A DNA stretch of 64,000 nucleotides from NCBI GenBank assembly GCA_045657625.1, contig JAZOTM010000012.1, positions 1-64,000 on the forward strand. Direction: 5' to 3'. Position 1 is the first letter of the stretch. Each line of letters starts with the position of its first letter. The position numbers and the translations under genes were made by a program. Below are positions 25,601 to 32,198 of the stretch, piece by piece. Origin of the DNA: JAZOTM01 sp045657625 (GTDB lineage: Bacteria > Bacillota > Clostridia > Lachnospirales > Lachnospiraceae). The notes under the pieces are model-generated. The model saw only the letters and a program-made list of their open reading frames with translations, did no database searches and had not been told where the DNA came from.

Positions 25601-25763
25601 TAACCACAATGCTTCCAATTGTATTTAAACGTAATGTAATTTCATTGTCATAAACGACTTTTGCCAATAAGACATTTAATATGATTCCCGCTGCCACCAG
25701 GCAATCACGTTGCACGCGGGTTAAATTTAATTCTTTTTTTATTTTAGTCTCTTTCATTTTCAT
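22650..25763 (-). CDS. Hybrid histidine kinase: ECF-S-like membrane domain, Cache, HisKA, HATPase, REC, HPt
   Basis: 1037 residues from ATG 25761-25763 (AGGGGA SD 9 bases upstream; an in-frame TTG 30 bases earlier is less likely). Order: membrane domain of five or six helices (about 20-165) related to the N-terminus of the kinase at 13710-18503, helix (about 197-220), extracellular Cache-like sensor (about 225-380, with GIDYVYVYQV and AYVPIYDSDGN), helix, HisKA with SHEIRTP (His448), HATPase, receiver with FLDHMMPEMDG, HPt with KVHALKSTAR, and the shared C-terminal domain. It probably binds a small extracellular ligand. It heads a run of five genes (kinase, receiver protein, EAL, HD-GYP, propeller kinase). 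Confidence 0.92.
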   Translation of the reverse strand: MKMKETKIKKELNLTRVQRDCLVAAGIILNVLLAKVVYDNEITLRLNTIGSIVVSLECGVFPGILTALVSSFLCVFFDATAPYFALVNIVVALHTSMMAYRGKMHDKRSILLFIFGIGTFCGVIESLIQWLLYNDTQVLFFIAVNVLDKGVSIVAALLIVKLIPKRIRQNIWKRYLHPEEEWSEAPSTEEIKPVFRRLVWMLAVDAVVLTAVVTWVSVEIYRRHAETDHKNTVIGAAEMAANAVKGNLVNIYLSYGGTVDSYSEITGGNLTSYTTTMSMLQSIQENTPGIDYVYVYQVREDGVYIVFDTDPSFQTEGIVGEHMDFEEDFLPYKEQLLAGEDMLFLENDGAYGWYMTAYVPIYDSDGNCVAYAGADMSMIDVLQYTREFFLRITLIAIAFLSMSLSFGIWMGRIYHKMMDRQHANALEAKKEAEYANVAKTRFLANMSHEIRTPINTIMGMNEMILREDRKGVPESYTKAVGAYATNIRQASELLLALINDVLDLTRIESGKVKLIEQEYDTLELLQSVVKMIRLRSYQKKLDFETDIDPILPKKLYGDEGKLKQVLLNLLTNAVKYTETGGFKLRVKVLEVTEYNCKFAVSVTDSGIGIKEKDMELLFSAFERVDEVRNSSIQGTGLGLSISREFVSLMGGDLKCRSIYGEGSTFFFDITQPIIDMEPIGNFVEASNEDIVLETYTPQFMAPKAKVMVVDDNEMNLQVIKGLLKATCVELTMVTSGKECLEKLKESDYHLVFLDHMMPEMDGLETLRRIRMTHGNLIVIALTANVASGGKDFYKHAGFQDYLAKPVQGSELEAVLRKYLPEDLQMEVNATMLANAIVDIPEGMEWLRHVDGISVADGINYCGNAEALLKFAKRFYETIEENAGIIEEAYRKKDIELYTIKVHALKSTARILGAEELSKKAELLEKAGHDKNIEFIDENTPDLLSLYRSYRETLKRVEEDVELPKEKKVLISKEEMDGAYGALRDIIAQMDSDAVDLVLEQLEEYELLREDAECIEAIKKANQRFDWDQMENLIQGKA

Positions 25764-25800
25764 GTCACAACTTCCCCTGTATATTGGCTTCAATACACTA

Positions 25801-25828
25801 TTTATATTTTAATAAAGCCATAACACAA
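25801..25828 (-). promoter_or_regulatory. Weak candidate promoter of the five-gene signalling run
   Basis: Minus strand: -35 TTGTGT (complement of 25823-25828), 16-base spacer, -10 TATAAA (complement of 25801-25806), about 38 bases before the ATG. Neither box is consensus, and other AT-rich hexamers nearby could serve. Confidence 0.35.
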
Positions 25829-25874
25829 ATGCAATTGTCTTGCTTTTTCTTCATATAAACTTTATGATTTAAGG

Positions 25875-25907
25875 CGAAAAAAACAGAGAAGTCCAAAACT
25901 TCTCTGT
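25875..25907 (-). terminator. Terminator of the neuB-sfsA unit
   Basis: 10-bp stem ACAGAGAAGT (25883-25892) with ACTTCTCTGT (25898-25907). On the minus strand it is followed by a run of T residues (complement of 25877-25882). It starts 7 bases past the sfsA stop. Confidence 0.9.
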
Positions 25908-25914
25908 CATTTGC

Positions 25915-26610
25915 TCACTTTTTATGCGTTACTTCTGTTATCACTTTCTCTATCTCCAGCTGATCCGGTTCCACATGACAGCACAAAAACAATACTTCCA
26001 CACCGGCATCCTTTGCCTCTTGTAAAGTCACACCAAATTCCGGGTGTGTTTCCACATTCGGGCGTACTTCATAGACTCCGTCCATTTGAATCACAAAGGC
26101 AAGTTTTGCCTGATAACCGGCTTCTGCTGCCTTTGCCAATTCCCGCAAATGTTTCACTCCGCGTTCCGTCGGTGCATCCGGAAAATACCCAACGCCGTCC
26201 CATTCCAAAGTACACCCCTTCACTTCCATCAAGGTTTTCTCTACTTGATTTCCCGTGATTGTCTTTTCCATGTAAAAATCGATTCTCGAATCTCCAAAGG
26301 TGTATTCCGGTACTACTTTATCGTACTCCTGACTTTGCAACCATTCTTTCACAACCTTATTGGGTGCCTGACTATCTATGTTGAATAATACGCCGGTACA
26401 CTTTTTTACTGCAACCAAATCATACTGCGTCTTTCGTCCCGGTGTTCCCGGTTCATGTAACCAGACTTCACATCCGGGAATAAGTAGTTCTTTGCATCTG
26501 CCCGTGTTCTTTACATGTACAATTTCCTTTTTTCCATCCAGTTCTACTTCGGCAATAAAACGATTGGGACGTTTTTGGAATATAGCCGATTTTATATTTT
26601 CGTATTTCAT
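25915..26610 (-). CDS. sfsA: SfsA family DNA/RNA nuclease (sugar fermentation stimulation protein)
   Basis: 231 residues, the family's usual length. Motifs seen: RPNRFIAEVELDGK at the start, HVKNTGRCKELL, DSRIDFY followed by MEVKGC and TERGVKHLREL. The D...E-V-K arrangement (near residues 110-130) is that of restriction-endonuclease-like nucleases, in line with reports that SfsA acts on nucleic acid. The physiological role is uncertain. The start overlaps the neuB stop (ATGA), so the two are translationally coupled. Confidence 0.93.
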   Translation of the reverse strand: MKYENIKSAIFQKRPNRFIAEVELDGKKEIVHVKNTGRCKELLIPGCEVWLHEPGTPGRKTQYDLVAVKKCTGVLFNIDSQAPNKVVKEWLQSQEYDKVVPEYTFGDSRIDFYMEKTITGNQVEKTLMEVKGCTLEWDGVGYFPDAPTERGVKHLRELAKAAEAGYQAKLAFVIQMDGVYEVRPNVETHPEFGVTLQEAKDAGVEVLFLCCHVEPDQLEIEKVITEVTHKK

Positions 26611-27605
26611 AGTTCTATTAACTCATCTTCTATAAAGTCTCGAACCGCTTTTGTTCCTACTACATCGTTCCATTTCATAGGACTTATACCATTTCCGGGT
26701 CTCTTTGTAGTCAGGTTCTCTTCAGTCAATACTTCACCCTTTTTTATATCTCTTGCTGCGATAATACTTTTTCTTGCAATCGGCATATTTTTCTTTTCGG
26801 ATTCGGAAGGTATTTTTTCTCCTGTGCCAATTGCCATTTCTACGTTTCGAATACTACGCACCATAGCAGCCAATTCGTCGGGTTCCAAACTTGCCTTATG
26901 ATCCGGACCTTCCATGTTTCTGTCTAACGTAAAATGTTTTTCAATCACCGTTGCGCCCATAGCAACTGCTGCAACCGGGATTTCAATTCCGGGCGTATGA
27001 TCTGAATATCCTACTTCCAAACCAAATGCATCCTTCATCGTAAGCATTGCTCTTAAATTCACATCCGCATAAGGCGCCGGATACTCTGTTGTGCAATGTA
27101 AAAGGGTAATCTTTCCTGCCCCATGCTCCTTTAATACCTTGATTGCTTCTCCCACCTCGTCAAGGGTACTCATACCGGTTGAAAGAATAATCTCTTTCCC
27201 GGTTTTTGCCACTTTCACTAGATAAGGTAGATTGGTAATCTCCCCTGACGGGATTTTCCATAAATCACAACCAAGCTGATTCAAAAATTCTACACTACTC
27301 AAATCAAAAGGTGTGGATAAGAATTTTATATTCTTGTCTTCACAATACTTCTTCAAAGGAACGAAATCGTCAAATTTAAGCATCAGCTTTCTAACCATAT
27401 CCAACTGGCTTTCCCTCTCGCCGGTTGTTTTTTTCTGATACTCTGCTTTTTCAGCGAATTTTGACATTACTTTTTCAGGCACACCGGTTTGAAACTTCAC
27501 AATGTCTGCACCGGCTTCTTTTGCCTTATCCACCATTTTATATGCTAACTCCAGGCTGCCATTATAGTTTACGCCCGCTTCTGCTATAATCAGTACTTTG
27601 CTCAT
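26607..27605 (-). CDS. neuB: N-acetylneuraminate synthase family protein (NeuB-like, SAF domain)
   Basis: 332 residues. An N-terminal NeuB TIM barrel (IIAEAGVNYNGS, DIVKFQTG, KFLSTPFD, LHCTTEYPAP, GYSDHT, EKHFTLDRNMEGPDH) and a C-terminal SAF/antifreeze-like domain (about 275-332: SIIAARDIKKGEVL, KRPGNGI). The family condenses phosphoenolpyruvate with ManNAc or a related amino sugar to give sialic, legionaminic or pseudaminic acids; which one cannot be decided from this protein alone. No CMP-transferase (NeuA) or epimerase is adjacent. SD GGAGGG lies 7 bases before the ATG. First gene of a two-gene unit with sfsA, overlapping it by 4 bases. Confidence 0.92.
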   Translation of the reverse strand: MSKVLIIAEAGVNYNGSLELAYKMVDKAKEAGADIVKFQTGVPEKVMSKFAEKAEYQKKTTGERESQLDMVRKLMLKFDDFVPLKKYCEDKNIKFLSTPFDLSSVEFLNQLGCDLWKIPSGEITNLPYLVKVAKTGKEIILSTGMSTLDEVGEAIKVLKEHGAGKITLLHCTTEYPAPYADVNLRAMLTMKDAFGLEVGYSDHTPGIEIPVAAVAMGATVIEKHFTLDRNMEGPDHKASLEPDELAAMVRSIRNVEMAIGTGEKIPSESEKKNMPIARKSIIAARDIKKGEVLTEENLTTKRPGNGISPMKWNDVVGTKAVRDFIEDELIEL

Positions 27606-27651
27606 TTTGTCCCTCCGTCAACCTTCGTAGGTGTTCCTCATATAAGTCCAT

Positions 27652-27679
27652 ATTATATGATTTTTCAATTGCTTTGCAA
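27652..27679 (-). promoter_or_regulatory. Promoter of neuB-sfsA
   Basis: Minus strand: -35 TTGCAA (complement of 27674-27679), 16-base spacer, -10 TATAAT (complement of 27652-27657), about 45 bases before the neuB ATG. Confidence 0.65.
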
Positions 27680-27733
27680 TACAAAAGCCCAAATGAAGCG
27701 CTTCTTGTAAATCCTCCGTGTTTTATTTTTTAT

Positions 27734-27772
27734 AAAAAACAATGAATACCCACTTAATCAGTAGGTATTCAT
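27734..27772 (-). terminator. Terminator of the 12-gene sulfur/GST operon
   Basis: 9-bp stem ATGAATACC (27742-27750) with GGTATTCAT (27764-27772), followed on the minus strand by G-T6 (complement of 27734-27740). It lies 22 bases after the last gene of the operon. Confidence 0.85.
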
Positions 27773-27794
27773 ATAATATTTTTTTTAGCTTTTA

Positions 27795-28964
27795 TCAATC
27801 TCCTAAAATCCTGTCAAATTCGGCTTTTAGATCCTCCACTGCCTCTAACCCTACAGATAGTCTTAAGATTCTGGAATTAATCCCATTCCTTTCAAGAATT
27901 TCTTTTGGAACATCAGCATGTGTCTGAGTAATTGGGTAGGTTATCAATGTTTCTGTTCCACCCAAGCTTTCGGCAAAATATATCAGCTCAACTTCTCTAA
28001 GAATTGCTTCAGCCCTTTCATCTGAATCCACCTCAAATGTAATCATTGCGCCAAATCCTCTGGCCTGCTTTTCCATTATCTCATGCCCTGGATGCTCCTT
28101 TAAGCCTGGATAAATTACCTTTGTTACATGTTTTTTCGTCTTAAGATACTTTGCAAGACACATAGCATTTTCCTGTGCCTTATCCATTCTTACTGTCAGC
28201 GTTCTGATTCCTCTTAAAATAAGCCAGCTATCAAAAGGAGATAACCCCGCCCCAGTAGTCTTATATATATCTCTAAGCCTTTTATCCAACACTTCATCTC
28301 TCAAAACAACAAAACCACCTATTGTATCATGATGTCCACCCAGGAATTTTGTTCCGGAATGTATTACAATGTCAGCACCAAAATCAAGAGGATTTTGAAA
28401 ATAGGGCGAAAGAAACGTATTGTCAACAATTAACAGTATTTCCCGCTTTTTTGTTTCCGATGCAAGCTTCATTAAATCTGTCACGTTCATCATTGGATTT
28501 GTAGGCGTTTCCAAATACACAGCCTTAGTATTCTCATTAAAATATGAACTATACTCCCCTTTGCTAAAATCAGCAGTGGAAAATGATAGACCGTTTTTTT
28601 TGTTTATCTCGTTGAAAAGACGTACGCTACCTCCATACAAATCAGCATCTATTATGATATGGTCTCCTGGAGCGAAGAGCTCCATCACAGTAGCAATAGC
28701 TGCCATGCCACTTGCAAAAGCCAAGGCATCAGTACCATGCTCCAAAGAAGCAACCACATACTCCAGCTGCTGTCTTGTTGGATTTTGCATTCTGGTATAA
28801 TCAAAGCCTGTGCTCTCTCCAAGGCCTCTGTGCGCAAAAGTCGCAGACTGATATATAGGGAAGCTCAAAGCTCCCCACTGATCTGAAAGATTTTTATCCG
28901 AAAGCTGGCAGATAGTTTCTAAACTATATTTTTCATCCTTGCAACAATCGCCTTCTACTCCCAT
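27795..28964 (-). CDS. PLP-dependent Cys/Met metabolism enzyme (gamma-lyase/synthase family)
   Basis: 389 residues. Fold-type I PLP enzyme of the trans-sulfuration family: YTRMQNPTRQQLE (54-67), SGMAAI (85-90), DADLYGGS, ETPTNPMM, IVDNTF with the PLP-contacting Asp181, and the Schiff-base Lys206 in HSGTKFLGGHHD. The C-terminal ESLGGTETLITYP is typical of methionine gamma-lyase, cystathionine gamma-lyase and O-acetylhomoserine sulfhydrylase, which cannot be separated by eye. The unusual start (MGVEGDCCKDEK) carries a Cys-Cys pair. Its ATG overlaps the stop of the MalY-type gene by one base (TAATG), so the two C-S lyases are made together. Last gene of the operon. Likely job: cleaving a C-S bond of an imported or processed sulfur amino acid. 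Confidence 0.9.
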   Translation of the reverse strand: MGVEGDCCKDEKYSLETICQLSDKNLSDQWGALSFPIYQSATFAHRGLGESTGFDYTRMQNPTRQQLEYVVASLEHGTDALAFASGMAAIATVMELFAPGDHIIIDADLYGGSVRLFNEINKKNGLSFSTADFSKGEYSSYFNENTKAVYLETPTNPMMNVTDLMKLASETKKREILLIVDNTFLSPYFQNPLDFGADIVIHSGTKFLGGHHDTIGGFVVLRDEVLDKRLRDIYKTTGAGLSPFDSWLILRGIRTLTVRMDKAQENAMCLAKYLKTKKHVTKVIYPGLKEHPGHEIMEKQARGFGAMITFEVDSDERAEAILREVELIYFAESLGGTETLITYPITQTHADVPKEILERNGINSRILRLSVGLEAVEDLKAEFDRILGD

Positions 28965-30145
28965 TAAATTTCCTCCTTAAAAGCTTCGTACAAATTACTC
29001 ATAGCCCTCTCAATTATCCTTCTTGGGCAGGCTATATTTACTCTCTCAAATAACGCCGTTTCCTCTCCAAAAATAATCCCTGGGTCGAGCCAGAGCCTAG
29101 CCACATCAACAATCAAATGCTCCAACTTCTTATAATCCTTTAATACATCACTAAAATCCAACCACACCAGATAGGTTCCTTCCGGTTCAACAAGATGTAC
29201 CTTCGGTAGTTTAGATGCCAAAAAATCTCTGATATAATTCAAATTTCCCTGAAGGTATTCTAATAATTCATCCAACCACTCTCCACCTTTATCGTACGCA
29301 GAAATAGCAGCCACCATTCCAATTGCATTTCCCTGACTATAACCAGCTGCAGCATTTTCTTTTCTGTAAGCATGCCTTACACACTTATCCGGGATAATAA
29401 TGTTTGCCACCTGTAAGCCGGCCATATTAAAGGTTTTGCTTGGTGAAGTTCCCACAATCAGATTACTGAAATATTCCTCACCCAGTGACAAAAATGAAAT
29501 GAATTTATTTGGGGTATAGACAAAATCAGAGTGAATTTCGTCTGAAAATACTGTCACATTGTGTTTTAAGCAAATATCTGCAAGTTGAAACAGTTCTTCT
29601 CTTGACCATACTCTTCCAACAGGATTATGTGGACTACATAAAATAAAAAACTTAACGTTTTCAGTTATAATTTTTTGCTCGAAATTCTCAAAATCGATTG
29701 AGTATTTCCCATCAACATATTTAAGCTGATTATTTACAAGCCTTCGATTGTTTAACTTAATAACCTGCATAAAAGGATAATATACCGGTTGCTGGATAAT
29801 CACAGCATCACCCTCACAAGTGAAGGCTCTGATGGCTGTTGAAATAGCATAAACTACTCCGGGCGCAATCGTATTCCAATCCTTTCCAAGCTCTATATCA
29901 TGCCTAGTGCTATACCACTTATTTAATGCCTCGTTGTATTCCTTCCCCGGGTCAGTATATCCAAATATTCCATGCTTGCACCTTTTGACAATATCTGAAA
30001 TAATCTCATCAGGCAGCCTGAAATCCATGTCTGCCACCCAAAGGGGAAGCAAATCGTCTCTCCCCTTTCTTTCAATGCCAAAATCATATTTCAGGCTTGA
30101 TGTATTTTTTCTATCATAAATTTTGTCAAAATCATACTTGCGCAT
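28964..30145 (-). CDS. MalY/PatB family cystathionine beta-lyase (C-S lyase)
   Basis: 393 residues. Class I/II aminotransferase fold with the MalY/PatB pattern: LPLWVADMDF (33-42), GIFGYTDP, QPVYYPF, CSPHNPVGRVW (170-180), SDEIHSDF, and the PLP lysine Lys237 in TSPSKTFNMAGLQ. The family splits cystathionine, cystine or other cysteine S-conjugates into a thiol, pyruvate and ammonia. No MalI- or MalT-type regulator is nearby, so the link to maltose control known in E. coli is unlikely here. It sits 5 bases after the last GST-like gene and one base into the gamma-lyase-type gene. Two C-S lyases of different type side by side point to cysteine S-conjugate or thioether use. Confidence 0.92.
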   Translation of the reverse strand: MRKYDFDKIYDRKNTSSLKYDFGIERKGRDDLLPLWVADMDFRLPDEIISDIVKRCKHGIFGYTDPGKEYNEALNKWYSTRHDIELGKDWNTIAPGVVYAISTAIRAFTCEGDAVIIQQPVYYPFMQVIKLNNRRLVNNQLKYVDGKYSIDFENFEQKIITENVKFFILCSPHNPVGRVWSREELFQLADICLKHNVTVFSDEIHSDFVYTPNKFISFLSLGEEYFSNLIVGTSPSKTFNMAGLQVANIIIPDKCVRHAYRKENAAAGYSQGNAIGMVAAISAYDKGGEWLDELLEYLQGNLNYIRDFLASKLPKVHLVEPEGTYLVWLDFSDVLKDYKKLEHLIVDVARLWLDPGIIFGEETALFERVNIACPRRIIERAMSNLYEAFKEEI

Positions 30146-30150
30146 AGAAT

Positions 30151-31140
30151 TTAGTCCTTCTTTCGATACTTGTTTTCCGGATCTTTGCTTAAGCGTGCTC
30201 TGTCATGAGGTTCATTCCAGATTGATAAATCCGGTCCCAACGGTAAAATATTATTAGGATTGGTCTCTAAACAACAAAGATGATAGTGTTTTTTTATAGC
30301 TTCAAAATTTGTATTATTCTTAAATTCTGTTTCCTCGTAAAGATCTCTGGCATAACCCCATAGATTAGGATAATCCTTAAGCATTTTTTTATTGACTCTG
30401 AAGCCATTATAATAAGCAATGTCAAATCTTGCCAGAGTGACGTATAAACGTATATCCGATTCGGTTATATAATCTCCGAATAAAAACCTATTATCTCTCA
30501 ATCTCCCTTCTAATTCGTCAAAGGCATTAAACACTAAATTAAAAGCATCAGAATATGCCTCCTGACTTTTAGCAAATCCTGCTTTATATACACCGTTATT
30601 AACATCATGAAAAATATATTGGTTAAGCGCATCAATTTCATTTCTCAATTCTTGCGGATATAGGTCCGGTGCCCCATTCTTATGAAATTTTCCCCATTTA
30701 GTTTCAAAATAAAGCGTTAGATTAAAGTAATCATTATTTACAACCTTACCAGACTTAATATCTACAACAGCAGGCACCGTAAATCTCCCATCATAATTTG
30801 GCTCAGCCTTTTTGTATGCTTCGCTTAAAAGCTTGATACCTAATACCGGGTCTTTGTCATCCTCATCTAACGTAAACGACCAGTCCGACCAAGGGACATC
30901 TGGTCTGATGGGATCGAGAGTGCCTACAGAAATAGCATCCTGTAAACCCAACAGAGAGCGAACTATCAAAGCTCTGTTAGCCCAAGGGCAAACAGGCGCC
31001 CACAAAAGCCTATACTTGCCCTTTTCTATAGGGAGTTCGCCTGGTTCATCACCAAATGGAGTGGTGAATCTGTTAGGTTGCCTTTCAAACTTTCCATTGC
31101 TTTGTACTTCTTTATTTGTAACATGTTCTACTACTGCCAT
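30151..31140 (-). CDS. Xi-class GST-like protein (glutathionyl-hydroquinone reductase family), CPWA type
   Basis: 329 residues. Resembles the YqjG/ECM4 family (Xi-class GST). It has the N-terminal RQPNRFTTPFGD segment (21-31), the thioredoxin-like active site WAPVCPWANRALIV with Cys51, the DPVLGIKLL region, VVNNDYFN, a helical C-domain with RFLFGDYITESDIRLYVTLARFD, YPNLWGYARDLY, and the closing PNNILPLGPDLSIWNEPHDR. Known members reduce S-glutathionyl-hydroquinones with the active Cys. Most Clostridia lack glutathione synthesis, so another thiol or a S-conjugate substrate is likely. It is the third of three tandem paralogues; a fourth lies at 36257-37528. Confidence 0.88.
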   Translation of the reverse strand: MAVVEHVTNKEVQSNGKFERQPNRFTTPFGDEPGELPIEKGKYRLLWAPVCPWANRALIVRSLLGLQDAISVGTLDPIRPDVPWSDWSFTLDEDDKDPVLGIKLLSEAYKKAEPNYDGRFTVPAVVDIKSGKVVNNDYFNLTLYFETKWGKFHKNGAPDLYPQELRNEIDALNQYIFHDVNNGVYKAGFAKSQEAYSDAFNLVFNAFDELEGRLRDNRFLFGDYITESDIRLYVTLARFDIAYYNGFRVNKKMLKDYPNLWGYARDLYEETEFKNNTNFEAIKKHYHLCCLETNPNNILPLGPDLSIWNEPHDRARLSKDPENKYRKKD

Positions 31141-31152
31141 GATTTTCCTCCA

Positions 31153-32184
31153 TCATGAATAATTGAGCGGGCCAAATTTTTCAGCCCTGTTATTTGGTTC
31201 AAGCCAAACGCTATTATCAGGCCCATCCGGAAGAATATGATTGGGATTCTCTTCCGCCCCTAGAAGGTATCCCCTTTTTATGGCATCAAAGTCTGTAGCC
31301 TCCCTAAATGCAGATATTGAATATAGCTCCTTAGCGTAATTCCACAGGTTATCATAATCTCTTAGACGTTTTTTATTTAATCTGAAACCAAAATAATATG
31401 CTGTATCAAATCTGGCCAAAGTTACATATAAACGAATATCTGAATCTGTAAGTCTATCCCCAAAGAGAAATCTATTATCCTTCAAATGTTCTTCCAACCA
31501 ATCCAATCTATCAAAAACCAGATTGTAATTTAACTCATACTGTTCCTGCGTAGTTGCGAATCCTGCTTTATAAACTCCATTATTGATTTCATTAAAGAGA
31601 ATTTCATTTATTCCATCTATACCTGTTCTCAATTCCTTAGGATATAAATCCGGTGCTCCTTCTTTCCAAAAAGGTTTCCAGACGGTTTCCCAATAATTAG
31701 TGAGTCTATGGTAGTCATTGTTCACAACCTTATTGAGTTTAACATCAACTACAACAGGTACAGTTGCTCTTCCAACATATTCAGAATCAGTGCTTGCATA
31801 AATCTCAGGTAAATATCGAATTTTAAGAATCGGGTCAATTCCTCCCTCATCAAGAGAAAACTCCCATCCATCCAGTGTTCTAACAGGATTTACCGTTCCA
31901 ACACTTATTACATCTTCTGTTATCCCTAGCAGCTTAAATGCGATTATCTGTCTGGTTGCCCAGGGGCAAATTGGTGTCCAAATAAGACGATACCTACCCT
32001 TTTCTACAGGAAGTTCACCTTCTCCATCACCAAATGGGGTATCAAATCTATTTTTTTGCCTTACAAAAGCTCCATTACTATTTATTTCATTGACAAGTTC
32101 AGATTTTGCCACCTTGCCAACTTTATTCTTATACTTTTTTCTATGGGCATCCAGTGAGCACATTGCCTGTTCCAATTCTGCCAT
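31153..32184 (-). CDS. Xi-class GST-like protein, CPWA type
   Basis: 343 residues, paralogue of its neighbours. The active site is WTPICPWATRQII with Cys73; the N-terminal lead is RQKNRFDTPFGD (42-53). The C-terminal helical domain has NRFLFGDRLTDSDIRLYVTLARFD, YDNLWNYAKELY, and the end PNHILPDGPDNSVWLEPNNR. The family-specific tail (GPDxSxWxEPxxR) is shared with the 329-residue copy, so the two are close duplicates. The gap to the next gene is 12 bases and to the previous one 14. It presumably performs a thiol-dependent reductive cleavage on a related but not identical substrate. Confidence 0.88.
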   Translation of the reverse strand: MAELEQAMCSLDAHRKKYKNKVGKVAKSELVNEINSNGAFVRQKNRFDTPFGDGEGELPVEKGRYRLIWTPICPWATRQIIAFKLLGITEDVISVGTVNPVRTLDGWEFSLDEGGIDPILKIRYLPEIYASTDSEYVGRATVPVVVDVKLNKVVNNDYHRLTNYWETVWKPFWKEGAPDLYPKELRTGIDGINEILFNEINNGVYKAGFATTQEQYELNYNLVFDRLDWLEEHLKDNRFLFGDRLTDSDIRLYVTLARFDTAYYFGFRLNKKRLRDYDNLWNYAKELYSISAFREATDFDAIKRGYLLGAEENPNHILPDGPDNSVWLEPNNRAEKFGPLNYS

Positions 32185-32198
32185 AACAGACCTCCTTT

